The notes beneath the pieces are model-generated. The model saw nothing but the letters and a program-made list of their open reading frames with translations. It searched no databases and had not been told where the DNA came from. A program made the translations under genes and the position numbers. Positions 7,952 through 23,100 of a DNA stretch of 29,544 nt are shown one piece after another; positions within the stretch are counted from its first letter, which is position 1; the number at the start of each line of letters is the position of its first letter. The DNA is taken from positions 1 to 29,544 of the forward strand of contig JBJXFI010000357.1 in assembly GCA_046154695.1 (NCBI GenBank). The letters run 5' to 3'. Source of the stretch: DALYLB01 sp046154695 (lineage in GTDB: Bacteria > Acidobacteriota > Blastocatellia > RBC074).

Positions 7952-8893
7952 ATGATGATGATGAAATTCTCGTTTTGTCTGCTGGCGCTTTGCGCGCTCG
8001 GCGGGATGGCCATGGGGCAGGACAATCTGTTTCTCGGCAAATGGGACATCACGGGCGTCGGGCAATACGCGGAGAATGTCTATTGGCTGGAAGTGAAGGA
8101 GGAGAAGGGCAAGTTGACCGCCAACTTCCTCAACCGGGGCGGAAGCGTGCTGCCCGTCTCGGAGATCCGCATCGAGGGGAACGAGCTGGTCTTTTCGCCC
8201 GCGGGGGGGCGCCCCAACATGCCGAAGCCCGTTCATCGCGCCCACGTCGAGGAGGGCCGGCTGCTGGGCCTGATGAAGTTCGGCGAGCAGGAGATCGCCT
8301 GGATCGGCGAACGCCCCCCGATGTGGAAGGACAACTATAACGCAAACGCCCGCCATCGCTGGGGGAGACCGGTGCCGCTCTTCGACGGGACGACGATGGA
8401 GCACTGGGTCGGGCAGGTCAAGGACAAGGAACTCGGCTGGCAAATCGCCGATGGCGTCATGACGAATGAGCCGAAGGCGAACAATCTGGTCTCGCGCCAC
8501 CGGTTCCAGGATTTCAAGATCCACTGCGAATACAAGGTCGAGGAGAGGAGCAACAGCGGCATCTACCTCCGCGGCCGGTATGAGCTGCAGGTGCTCGGCG
8601 ATTTCGGCAAGGAGGCCGAGAGCCACGGCCATATGGCCCTTTACAGCCGCGTCGCGCCAAAGCTCAACGCAAGCCTCCCCGCCGGACAGTGGCAGGTGAT
8701 GGAGGCCGTCATCGTCGGCAACCGCCTCTCCGTCACGCTGAACGGAAAGAAGGTGCATGACAATATCGTCATCGAGGGAATCACCGGCGGCGCCCTCGAC
8801 AGCAAGGAGGGCGAGCCCGGCCCCATCATGATCCAGGGCGATCACGAAAAGGTCTGGTTCCGGCGGGTCGTCGTCACGCCGATTCTGAATTGA
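7952..8893 (+). CDS. Secreted DUF1080 (3-keto-disaccharide hydrolase family) protein
   Basis: The first ATG of a run of four (MMMMK) at 7952 is chosen because GGAGG lies 8 bases upstream; the later ATGs cannot be excluded. The product is 313 residues with a classical signal peptide (core CLLALCALGG, cleavage probably after AMG or nearby). An N-terminal beta-rich domain (about 25-130, starting LGKWDITGVG) is followed by a DUF1080 domain (about 138-312). Hallmarks of the latter are PLFDGTTMEHW near 141-151, SNSGIYLRGRYELQVL, and GQWQVMEAVIVGNRLSVTLNGKKVHDN. DUF1080 has a concanavalin-like jelly-roll fold and its characterised members act on keto-sugars or related glycans, so a periplasmic or extracellular carbohydrate role is likely. 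It stands alone between repeat-filled gaps, so no pathway can be read from context. Confidence 0.88.
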   Translation: MMMMKFSFCLLALCALGGMAMGQDNLFLGKWDITGVGQYAENVYWLEVKEEKGKLTANFLNRGGSVLPVSEIRIEGNELVFSPAGGRPNMPKPVHRAHVEEGRLLGLMKFGEQEIAWIGERPPMWKDNYNANARHRWGRPVPLFDGTTMEHWVGQVKDKELGWQIADGVMTNEPKANNLVSRHRFQDFKIHCEYKVEERSNSGIYLRGRYELQVLGDFGKEAESHGHMALYSRVAPKLNASLPAGQWQVMEAVIVGNRLSVTLNGKKVHDNIVIEGITGGALDSKEGEPGPIMIQGDHEKVWFRRVVVTPILN

Positions 8894-8948
8894 CGCCGGC
8901 CTTTTCTGCTCCGATATGGATGCGTTTGCAATTTTACATACGGAGTTG

Positions 8949-9029
8949 AACCACGGGGAGCACGGGGTTCACGGGGAAAATTCAGGGAAATGCGCTGTTC
9001 TCCCCGTGTGCCCCGTGCTCCCCGTGGTT
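8949..9029. repeat. Hyphenated dyad repeat 2
   Basis: The arms 8949-8967 and 9011-9029 are perfect 19-base inverted copies of aaccacggggagcacgggg. The symmetry extends imperfectly inward and outward. The element is non-coding and lies downstream of the DUF1080 gene. It could act as a transcript-end hairpin but has no following T-run. Confidence 0.8.
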
Positions 9030-9062
9030 GAATTTCCCATACGCCCAATTGAAATTCGCTGA

Positions 9063-9227
<165 letters not shown>

Positions 9228-9272
9228 CCAGGAAATTCGATTTAGTTGAAAGCCTCTTCTTTCCGTTCCCAC

Positions 9273-10304
9273 ATGGCAACGCGACACAGACTCATCATCA
9301 CAATTGCCGCCATCGGAGCGATCATTCTCATCGGAACGGTCGGATACCATCTGATCGAGGGATGGACATGGTTCGATGGGTTCTACATGACGGTCATCAC
9401 CCTGGCGACGATCGGGTATGGCGAAATTCACCCATTGACCCAGGGCGGCCGGATCTTCACGGTCGGGCTGATCATCATCGGCGTGACAATGTTCGGGTTT
9501 CTGCTCTCGATGCTGACGCAAACCCTGATCGAGACCGGAATCGCATCGGCGCTCGGGAGACGCAAAGTGTTCAAAGACATCAATCAACTGGAGAACCATT
9601 ACATTCTGTGCGGGGCGGGCCGCGTCGGCATTCGGATCATCGACGAGCTGCAGAAGAAGAAAGTCGATTATGTGATCATCGAACGCGACGAGCACGCGGC
9701 GGAGCGGCTGCTGACCAAGGGGCATCTGGTGCTGATCGGCGATGCAACGGACGAGACTGTGCTCGAGGGCGCGCGGATCAGAGACGCGCGCGCCCTGATC
9801 ACGGCCGCCTCGGACGATCCCGAGAACGTCTATATCGTCCTGACCGCGCGCGGAATGAACCCGAACCTCTATATCGTCGCGCGAGCCAACGACCAGGCCG
9901 CCGAACGACAATTGACGCGGGCCGGCGCCAACAAGGTCGTCTCGCCCGCGCTTATCGGCAGCCATCGCATGGCGCAGGCGGCGCTCTCGCCGGCCGTCGC
10001 GGACTTCATCGAATTGACGACCATGACCGAATCGCTGGATCTCAATTTCGACCAGATTCGGATCGGCGAGCAGTCTCCCCTCGTCGGGGTGCCGCTCAAG
10101 GATTCGGGGATCCGCTCCCAGCATCAGGTGATCGTGGTCGCCATCACCCCCGCCCGGGGCGAGATGATCTTCAATCCCGGGGGCGAGCAGATCCTGAACC
10201 CCGGCGACACCCTGATCGCGATCGGGACCCAGGCCGGCCTCGCAAAGCTCTCGCTGACCGCCAATTACAAACGCGGCCAGACCGCCCAGCTCCCGAGAAT
10301 CTGA
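9273..10304 (+). CDS. TrkA-type (RCK) two-TM potassium channel
   Basis: This 343-residue membrane channel for K+ has two transmembrane helices (about 6-27 and 66-86) around a pore loop with selectivity filter TIGYGE (46-51). The usual Asp after GYG is Glu here. A cytosolic RCK_N Rossmann domain follows with nucleotide-binding GAGRVG (114-119) and an acidic end of beta2 (VIIERDE). An RCK_C domain comes after it (about residues 255-335, including GEQSPLVGVPLKDSGIR and NPGDTLIAIG). Channels of this layout (MthK/Kch-like) gate K+ flux in response to ligands bound by the RCK ring. ATG 9273 is preferred; an in-frame TTG at 9246 would add nine residues, and neither has a strong ribosome binding site. 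It is a single-gene unit that follows the MITE-like element. Confidence 0.92.
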   Translation: MATRHRLIITIAAIGAIILIGTVGYHLIEGWTWFDGFYMTVITLATIGYGEIHPLTQGGRIFTVGLIIIGVTMFGFLLSMLTQTLIETGIASALGRRKVFKDINQLENHYILCGAGRVGIRIIDELQKKKVDYVIIERDEHAAERLLTKGHLVLIGDATDETVLEGARIRDARALITAASDDPENVYIVLTARGMNPNLYIVARANDQAAERQLTRAGANKVVSPALIGSHRMAQAALSPAVADFIELTTMTESLDLNFDQIRIGEQSPLVGVPLKDSGIRSQHQVIVVAITPARGEMIFNPGGEQILNPGDTLIAIGTQAGLAKLSLTANYKRGQTAQLPRI

Positions 10305-10428
10305 CTCGGATGATATTTTCTTGCTTTCCCGCTCTAATCTATGGTTTATTCTGCACTGTCATAACGGTACCGAAACCCCTGGTCCTGCCGAGTCCCCACA
10401 CCGACGCCTGTTGTAGTTCGGGCCCTTG

Positions 10429-11664
10429 ATGAAACGCCGATACGATATGGACAATTTTCTGCCCTTCGCCCTTCCCGACATCGGAGAAGAAGAGATTAAT
10501 GAGGTCGTGGATTCGCTGCGATCCGGTTGGTTGACGACCGGGCCGAAAGCGCAGCGGTTCGAGCGGGACTTCGCGGAGTTCATCGGGGGCGAGGGGCAGG
10601 CGCTGGCCGTCAATTCGGCGACGGCGGGGCTGCATCTGGTGTTGGAAGCCCTCGGCATCGGACCGGGAGACGAGGTCATCACGACGCCCTACACCTTCAC
10701 GGCGACGGCGGAGGTCGTGCGATATTTCGGGGCCGATCCGGTCTTTGTCGATATCGACCCGCAAACCTTCAACATCGACCCCGCCCGGATCGAGCAGGCT
10801 GTCACGCCGCGGACGAAAGTGATCATGCCGGTCCATTTCGGCGGGCTTGCCTGCGAGATGGGGCCGATCATCGAGATCGCCCGCCGGCGTGGATTGAAGG
10901 TGGTCGAGGACGCGGCGCACGCCCTGCCGGCGACATGGCGCGGAACGATGATCGGAGCGCTCGACACCGACGCGACCGTCTTCAGTTTCTACGCGACCAA
11001 GACGATCACCACGGGAGAGGGCGGAATGATTGTCACGCGCGACGAAGAGATCGCGCGCCGCTGCCGGGTGATGCGGCTGCACGGAATCAGCCGGGACGCC
11101 TTCGATCGCTACACCTCGACGAAACCGGCCTGGCATTACGAGGTGATCGCCCCCGGTTACAAATACAACATGACCGATCTGGCCGCCGCCATCGGCATTC
11201 AGCAATTGAAGAAGGCCCGTGGATTCCAGAGCCGGCGCGCCGAGATGGCCGCCCGGTATGACCGGGAACTGGCCGGCCTGCCGCTGCTCCTTCCGCCGCG
11301 GGCGCCCGGCGGAGACGCCCATTCGTGGCATCTCTATGTCATACGACTGAGCGGGGAGATGGAGCTTTCCCGCGACGCATTCATCCAGGGAATGACGGAG
11401 CGCGGCATCGGATGCAGCGTCCATTTTATTCCGCTCCATCTGCATCCTTACTGGCGCGAGACCTACAACCTTCATCCGGACGATTTTCCCCATGCGCGGC
11501 GGGCTTTCGAGCGCGCGGTGAGCCTGCCGATCTACACCCGAATGACCCGCGCCGATCAGACGCGCGTGATCGAAACCATTCACGAGGCGCTGGCCTCTCT
11601 GACGGGCCGAACGGCCCGGCCGACGGAGCACGAATTGTCGGCCACAGGTTCCTTTCCATCCTGA
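10429..11664 (+). CDS. DegT/DnrJ/EryC1/StrS-family PLP sugar aminotransferase
   Basis: This 411-residue cytosolic enzyme transfers an amino group from glutamate to a 4-keto (or 3-keto) NDP-sugar. It shows the family order: N-terminal LPDIGEEEINEVVDSLRSGWLTTGP, the AVNSATAGLHLVLEALGIGPGDEV cofactor-phosphate segment, VVEDAAHALPA with the PLP-ring Asp, and FSFYATKTITTGEGG with Schiff-base K191. HWHLY-like and HFIPLHLHPYWRE segments follow at the C-terminus, where substrate binds. ATG 10429 is used; ATG 10447 (MDNFLPF) is also possible because neither has a clear Shine-Dalgarno, and a TTG precedes at 10426. The sugar transferase and 4,6-dehydratase downstream make it a PglE-like candidate acting on the dehydratase product. 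Substrate specificity is inferred. Confidence 0.9.
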   Translation: MKRRYDMDNFLPFALPDIGEEEINEVVDSLRSGWLTTGPKAQRFERDFAEFIGGEGQALAVNSATAGLHLVLEALGIGPGDEVITTPYTFTATAEVVRYFGADPVFVDIDPQTFNIDPARIEQAVTPRTKVIMPVHFGGLACEMGPIIEIARRRGLKVVEDAAHALPATWRGTMIGALDTDATVFSFYATKTITTGEGGMIVTRDEEIARRCRVMRLHGISRDAFDRYTSTKPAWHYEVIAPGYKYNMTDLAAAIGIQQLKKARGFQSRRAEMAARYDRELAGLPLLLPPRAPGGDAHSWHLYVIRLSGEMELSRDAFIQGMTERGIGCSVHFIPLHLHPYWRETYNLHPDDFPHARRAFERAVSLPIYTRMTRADQTRVIETIHEALASLTGRTARPTEHELSATGSFPS

Positions 11665-11711
11665 CAGACAGTTCGTCTGACCGATTGTGCGATCGATCCG
11701 ACACCGCGTGG

Positions 11712-11737
11712 CCGGCAATGATGTAATCGATTGCCGG
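11712..11737 (+). promoter_or_regulatory. Hairpin in the leader of the sugar transferase gene
   Basis: A perfect 8-base inverted repeat (ccggcaat / attgccgg) with a 10-base loop lies 17 bases before the chosen start, just ahead of a purine-rich GGAAAAGAGA ribosome-binding region that it partly overlaps. It could modulate translation or mark processing between cistrons; no function is demonstrated by sequence alone. Confidence 0.35.
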
Positions 11738-11754
11738 AAAAGAGACATGTATAT

Positions 11755-12413
11755 ATGCATGCCACATCATCAAAATTGACTCCGGCCGCATCCCGGGAGG
11801 GTTTGGGGGAGGAGATCCGCCCGCGGCGGGGGCAGCGGGCCTTCGATCTGGCGGTTGCGATCCCGCTGACCCTGCTGTTGCTGCCGGTCTTCGCGGGGCT
11901 GGCGGCGCTGATCCGCATGGATTCCCCCGGCCCGATCTTTTTCCTGCAGCGGCGCGTCGGGCGCGGGGGCGCGCCTTTTACGATCTTCAAGTTTCGAACG
12001 ATGGTGGCGGATGCGGAGCGGCTGGGAGGGCAGATCACGATCGGCCGCGACCCGCGCATCACGCGACTGGGCGGCTTTTTGCGGCGAACCCGGCTGGACG
12101 AGCTGCCCCAGCTTCTGAATGTGCTTCGGGGCGAAATGAGCATCGTCGGCCCGCGCCCCGAGGTGCCGCGCTATGTCGCGGCCTATACCGACGCCCAGCG
12201 CGCCATTCTGTCGCTCCGCCCCGGCCTCACGAGCCCCGCCTCGATCCGATTTCGTAATGAGAGCGACCTGCTTGCAGGCCATCCCGACCCCGAGGCTCTC
12301 TATCAAGGAGAAATCATGCCCGCGAAAATCAGCGAGGATCTCGCTTATTCGCGGCGCGCCACGATCCGGGGCGATCTTCGGATCGTGCTGCGGACCCTGT
12401 CGAGAGTACTATC

Positions 12414-12417
<4 letters not shown>
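11755..12417 (+). CDS. Initiating sugar-phosphate transferase (PglC/WcaJ-type bacterial sugar transferase)
   Basis: This 220-residue membrane enzyme moves a sugar-1-phosphate from an NDP-sugar onto undecaprenyl phosphate. It has the single N-terminal membrane helix (LAVAIPLTLLLLPVFAGLAAL, about 32-53). The catalytic core follows: DSPGPIFFLQRRVGRGG, FTIFKFRTM, RLGGFLRRTRLDELPQLLNVLRGEMSIVGPRPEVP, ending LRPGLTSPASIRFR. The DE pair in TRLDELPQ is the family's catalytic dyad. The length matches small PglC-like monotopic transferases rather than large WbaP types. ATG 11755 is in frame after GAGA at 11741; a TTG at 11731 would add eight residues. Its stop overlaps the next start by 4 bases (ATGA), so it is coupled to the dehydratase. 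Confidence 0.93.
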
Positions 12418-14417
<2,000 letters not shown>

Positions 14418-14447
14418 ATCGCGGAAGACAGAGACCAGGCCTTTTCA

Positions 14448-15680
14448 ATGATTATGAAATTCCGAGACGCCGCACGAAGCCTGTTTCCGTTTCTCGGCTC
14501 GCTCCTGTTGATCGGGGCGATCTGGCCGGCGCCATCACGCGCCCTGCAATTCCGGATCACGTCAGACACGCCGTCGCCGCGGGCGAGCCAGCAACCGCGC
14601 CGCAACATCGGCCTCTTCTTCGACAAGCTGCGCGCGGGCCGGGCCGTGACGGTGGCCTATATCGGGGGATCGGTCGCAGAGGGCGCCGGGGCGAGCAATG
14701 CGGAGAAGACCTCCTACCGGGCGCTCGTGACGGAATGGCTGCGAAAGAGCAATCCGAAAGCGGAGATCACCGAGATCAACGCGGGCATCGCGCACACGGG
14801 GTCGCTTTACGCGACCTTGCGCGCGCGCCGGGATCTGATGGCGGACAAGCCGGATCTGATCTTCGTCGATTTCGCCGCGAGCGACCCCGGCGAGGACGAG
14901 ACCATCGTGAAGAAATCGATCGAGGGGCTGCTCCGCCAGATGCTCGTCGTGCCCCAGCCGCCCGAGGTCGTGATGCTGTACGCGACCAATGCCAGACACA
15001 GCACCCACGCCGAGTGGCACGACGTGATCGCCGGCCATTACCAGGTCCCCTCGATCAACCTGCAGGAGCGCGTCTGGAATGCGATCCAGACGAACCGCCT
15101 CAAGGCGTCCGATTTCTGGCCCGCGCCGAGGAAGGACGAGGTCAATCCGTCGGACGCCGGACACCGGTTCTATGCGGATCTGATCATCGGATATCTGACC
15201 GAGCAGCAGGGCGTGAGGCCCTCGCCCATTGCACGGGCGCTCCCGACGCCGCTGGTGAGCGATGAGTTGAATTACGGTGAGTTCAAGACCTTCGCCGAGG
15301 TTCCGCACGACGCGAGCTGGAAGCCCGAACCCGTCCATGGCCGCATCTTTCCAACCACGCTCCTGACCGCGGACAAGGCGGGCGCGTCCCTTGAGCTCTT
15401 CTTCGAGGGGACGGTCGTCGGCCTCAGTTTTCGCAGCGGGCCCGATGCGGGCATCATCGAATGCCTGATCGACGGGAAGCCCGCCCCTGCCCCGCTCAAC
15501 CGGATCGATCTGTATGACGGCGCGCATCACATCGCCACGCGCATCATTCCGGGCGGCCTCGGCCCCGGCGAGCACAAGCTGACGCTCCGCGTCCTCAACG
15601 AAAAGAACCCGAAAAGCTCGGGCGCGAATATCCGGCTCGGGTATCTGCTCGTCGGGGGAACCCGGCCCGAACGGCTCTGA
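14448..15680 (+). CDS. Exported SGNH/GDSL hydrolase with C-terminal beta-sandwich domain
   Basis: This 410-residue protein has an N-terminal signal segment (core FLGSLLLIGAIW, probable cleavage near SRA). The SGNH fold shows block I IGGSVAEGAGAS with S75 as nucleophile, the block II-like INAGIAHTGS, a VDFAASDPGEDE strand and block V NPSDAGHRFYADLI with D236 and H239 as the Asp/His pair. A second domain (about 265-405; LELFFEGTVVGLSFR, GIIECLIDGKPA) looks like the beta-sandwich often attached to acyl-esterases of this superfamily. It starts 30 bases after the dehydratase and is probably co-transcribed, so removal or transfer of O-acyl groups on the exported glycan is a reasonable guess. ATG 14448 and ATG 14454 are both possible starts. 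Confidence 0.85.
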   Translation: MIMKFRDAARSLFPFLGSLLLIGAIWPAPSRALQFRITSDTPSPRASQQPRRNIGLFFDKLRAGRAVTVAYIGGSVAEGAGASNAEKTSYRALVTEWLRKSNPKAEITEINAGIAHTGSLYATLRARRDLMADKPDLIFVDFAASDPGEDETIVKKSIEGLLRQMLVVPQPPEVVMLYATNARHSTHAEWHDVIAGHYQVPSINLQERVWNAIQTNRLKASDFWPAPRKDEVNPSDAGHRFYADLIIGYLTEQQGVRPSPIARALPTPLVSDELNYGEFKTFAEVPHDASWKPEPVHGRIFPTTLLTADKAGASLELFFEGTVVGLSFRSGPDAGIIECLIDGKPAPAPLNRIDLYDGAHHIATRIIPGGLGPGEHKLTLRVLNEKNPKSSGANIRLGYLLVGGTRPERL

Positions 15681-15693
15681 GGGGCCGGTCAAA

Positions 15694-15741
15694 ACGGAAT
15701 CGCGGGCGTGGTCTTCCCGCGTTTTCCGCCCGCGATTCCGT
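15694..15741. terminator. Bidirectional terminator between convergent genes
   Basis: A perfect 15-base stem (acggaatcgcgggcg and its complement at 15727-15741) with an 18-base loop lies exactly between the convergent SGNH hydrolase and rluE genes. The plus-strand exit is followed by a T/C-rich stretch, and the minus-strand exit by TTTT. Confidence 0.85.
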
Positions 15742-16259
15742 CTTCCTTCACCTTACCTTTTCGATCTCCGCATCCATCCATTCGCCGGGCTGCAACGGCC
15801 CGAGCGACCAGGGCCCGATCTCGGTGCGAATCAGGCGGAGCGTGGGCAATCCCACGGCCGCCGTCATCCTGCGGACCTGGCGATTGCGCCCCTCGGTGAG
15901 GGTCAGCCGCAGCCAGCTTGTCGGAATCTTGAGGCGGACCCGGATCGGCGGGTTCCGCTCCCAAAGCGCGGGCGGATCGATCCGCGCAACCCGGGCCGGC
16001 CGGGTCATTCCATCCTTCAACAAAACTCCGTGTGAAAGCTGTCGGATCATCGATGGCTCGGGGACGCCTTCGACCTGGACGAGATAGGTCTTGGGCATAC
16101 TGTTTCCGGGCTCCGCGATTCGATGCTGCAACCAACCCGCATCGGTCAGGACCACCAACCCCTCGCTGTCATAATCCAGCCTCCCGGCCGCGTATACTCC
16201 CGGCACATCCACGTAATCGGCCAGCGTCGCGCGGCCTTTCTCATCCGTGAACTGGCACA

Positions 16260-19643
<3,384 letters not shown>

Positions 19644-19685
19644 AAAAATACTCCAAGTCTGAAAAAAAGGTTCGGAGGCCCCTTC

Positions 19686-19979
19686 AGGCCAATGGCATTA
19701 AGTTTAGAGTTTTTTTTGAAATTCGATCTTTGCAGCCTGCGAAGCAGGCGACAGCATATAGCCTGTGGCGTAAGCCCCAGGACCGCATCGAAAACGCTCG
19801 CAAGCCCGTGAAACGGGCGGCAGAGCGTCCGCTGTCGCCCGTTTCACGGGCTTGAAAACCGTTTTTACCGGCCCTGAGGTTCCGGCTTCGCCTTCACCCC
19901 AGGCTATATGCTGCCACCCGCTTCGCGGGTTGAGGCAAAAGAACTTCAATACACCCTCTAAACTTAACGCCATTGGCCT
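19686..19979. mobile_element. Composite palindromic element, about 295 bp, between divergent genes
   Basis: The terminal arms 19686-19709 and 19956-19979 are inverted copies (23 of 24 bases). Inside them lies a second inverted pair (about 19731-19766 and 19897-19932) sharing the core cagcatatagcct, each arm also carrying its own small hairpin (cctgcgaagcagg; acccgcttcgcgggt). At the centre is a perfect 19-base dyad (19801-19819 and 19836-19854). There is no convincing ORF. It fills most of the 462-base gap between the two divergent secreted-protein genes, so it also sits in their promoter region. It is best read as a non-autonomous repeat element; copy number elsewhere is unknown. Confidence 0.7.
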
Positions 19980-20105
19980 TCAGGCGGCCCGCTATTGGTG
20001 GGAGACCGGCTTCAGGAACTCCAAACGATTTCGCCTCATGGACAGATCGCGGAGCCCATGGCGATCAGGAGATGCCATTTTTATCTGGGAACGAGGGGAA
20101 TGGAT

Positions 20106-23100
20106 ATGCGCACCAGCAGGATGAACATCGCCTTATTTTTTCGGGGCAGCCGTTATTCAGCATTTTTTCATTCGGTTTGGATGGGCATCGCCGTTGCGGC
20201 GATCTGTCTGGCGCTCTGGAGGGGGATCGTTCGTCCGGCGGCGTCGGCGGCGGCGGGACCGGCGGAGGAGCAGGGATCGTTGTGGCGGGACGAGAGCGAT
20301 GCGATGGCGCGAGGGCGGAATGTGCGGGGGGCCTCGCGCGTGCTGCGATTGAACCGGCGGATGATGGCGCGGCTGCTCGCGGGCGCGCCGGTGGAATCGA
20401 GGTCGCGGGCCGGGGGGCGGCTGGCGGAACTGCCGCTGCCGCTGCCGGACGGTTCCTTCGTCCGCTTTCGGATCGAGGAATCGCCGATCATGGAACCCTC
20501 GATGGCGGAGCGATATCCGGAGATCCGGACCTACACGGGACAGGGCCTGGAGGATCCGACGGCGAGCATGCGATGCGACCTTACGCCGCAGGGATTTCAT
20601 GCGACGGTGCTTACCCGCGATGGCTCGGTGACGATTCAATCCACCATGGCCGGCATGGCTGGCATGGCCGGCGGGGTTGGCGGGGCCGTGGGCGGGGCGG
20701 GCGATCCGGAGCAATACGTGAGCTATCTCGGGAAGGATTCGCAGGACGCGGCCGAGCCGGTGCAGTGCGAGGCGGGCGAGCCGGCGGATCCGAGATTGAT
20801 CGAGAGACAGGAGCGGCGCGGGCGCGCGCCTTCGTCGGCCGCGTTAGTGACGGGAGCGACGCTGCGAACCTATCGGATCGCGGTGGCCGCGAACTGGGAG
20901 TATTGCAATACCTTCGGCGGCGGCACGAATTCCGGCACGATCGCATCGATCGTCACCTGGCTCAACGCCGTCAACGCGGTATACGAGCGGGAGCTGACCG
21001 TCCGGCTGCTGCTCGTCAACAACACGAACATCCTTTATACGGCGGAGCGGGGCTTCACATCGACGACCGATCCATTCACCAATGGATCGGCGAGCACGAT
21101 GCTCGGCGAGCTTCGGCCGGTGCTGGGGAATGCGTCGCTGATCAGTCTGAGCAGCTTCGATCTGGGGCACGTGATGGGGACGGGCGGCGCGGGCGTCGCC
21201 AATCTGGGCGTGGTGTGCGACGACTACAACTATCTGGGCGGGCCGATCAAGTCCTCGGGCGTGAGCCTGATGGGCGGGTCGGTCGGGAACTCCACGTATG
21301 TCGGCCTCTTCGCGCATGAACTAGGCCATCAGTTCGGCGCCTACCACAGTTTCAATGCGACCTCCGGTTCGATCTGCGGCCCGAGCCGCACGGGCATCTC
21401 GGCCTATGAATCGGGCAGCGGCATGACGCTGATGTCGTACGCGGGAAACTGCTCCTCGGACAACATCGCGACCTCCTCGGACCTGCGGTTTCACATCGGG
21501 AGCATCGCGCAGATTCAGGCCCATATCGACTACGAGGCCACGTGCGCGGCGCCGGTGTCGACGGGCAATGCGGCGCCGAGCGTCTCGGCCGGAGCGGATT
21601 ACACGATTCCGCGCAACACGCCGTTTATGCTGACGGCGACGGGGAGCGATCCCAATTCGTCGGACGCGCCCAATCTGACCTATGTCTGGGAGCAGATCGA
21701 CGCGGGAGGATCGAGCTACGGCAATCCTCCCTATACCGACAGCGGAGATTCGAGCGCGACGACGCGTCCGATCTTCCGCCCCTTCGCGCCGGTCAGCAGC
21801 CCCTCGCGCGTCTTTCCGAGCCTCGCCTATATTTTGAACAATGCCAACATTCCGCCGGCGACCGTCAATGGCGTGCAGACGGCGGAGAATCTGTCCAGTG
21901 TGTCGCGCACGCTCAATTTCGGCGTGACGATCCGCGACAATCGCAGCGGCGGAGGCGGCGTCGCGGACGACGCGGTCGCGCTGACGGTGGCGGGTGGCGC
22001 GGGGCCGTTTCTGGTGACGTCGCCCAACACGGCCGTCTCGTGGACGGGCGGGACGACACAGACCGTCAACTGGAGCGTCAACGGCACCAATCTCTCGCCG
22101 GTCAATTGCGCGAGCGTCAGGATCACGCTCTCGACCGACGGCGGCGCGACCTTTCCGACGGTGCTGCTGGCAAGCACGGCGAATGACGGCGGCGAAACCG
22201 TCACCGTTCCCAACGGGGTTTTTAGCTCGACCGCGCGGATCAAGGTCGAGGCCGTGGGCAACATCTTTTTCGATATCTGCGACGCCAGCTTCACGATCAC
22301 GCCGGGATCGGGCGCGCCGGCCGTCTCGGCGATCAGCCCGCTCGTCGGCGTGGCCGGCGATTCCGTCGTGATCACGGGCATCAATTTTCTGAACGGCGGG
22401 ACGGGGCCCGTGTCGGCGGTGCGGTTCGCGGGCAATGCGAATGCCTCCTTCACGATCAACAGCGACACGCAGATCACGACGACCGTTCCCGCGGGCGCCG
22501 CGACCGGCGCGCTGACGATCAGCAAACCCGGCTTCAGCGACATCCAGACGCCGTCATATCTGGTTTGTTACTCCTCTCCCGCGTCGTTGCAGGCGGATGA
22601 CGGCGGTTTCGAGAGCGCCTCCCGGTTCGGTTCCACGGGATCGACGACCTATTACGTCAATCGCCTCACGCCCGCCGGCTATCCGGCGACGCTCAGATAT
22701 GTCACGCTTCGCTGGGAGGGCTTCCAGGTGGTGAACGTGGGGACGAGCATCACGGTTCTCGCCGGAGCGAACGCCGATGGAGACGCGTCCGTCGACAACA
22801 CCAGTTTCCAATCGGCGGGCACGACCGTTCCATCGCTCGGCCAATTCATCAATTTTCCGATCACCCCGATCACGATCACCTCCGGCGATTTCGTCGTCGG
22901 ATTCAGCACGCCGTACAGTTCGTCCAACTTTCCGATTCTCACCGACACCACGTCGCCGCATCAGAGCCGCTCTTATGTCTCCGCCGGCGGATCGTCGTTC
23001 TCGCTGGTGACGGACCGCGACTACGCGATTCGCGCCAGCGTCTATGTCGGCGCGTGCAGCAGCGGCGGGTGCGCCCCGGTGACGATCTCGTCGCATCCGG

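Noticed and set aside
10321..10349. Sigma-70 promoter upstream of the aminotransferase gene (TTGCTT, 17 bases, GTTTAT)
   Set aside because: The -10 match is poor and promoter consensus is uncertain for this organism.
20104..21319. Alternative plus-strand frame over the metzincin N-terminus
   Set aside because: It is Gly/Arg-rich shadow sequence, whereas the HELGH zinc motif and Met-turn lie in the other frame.
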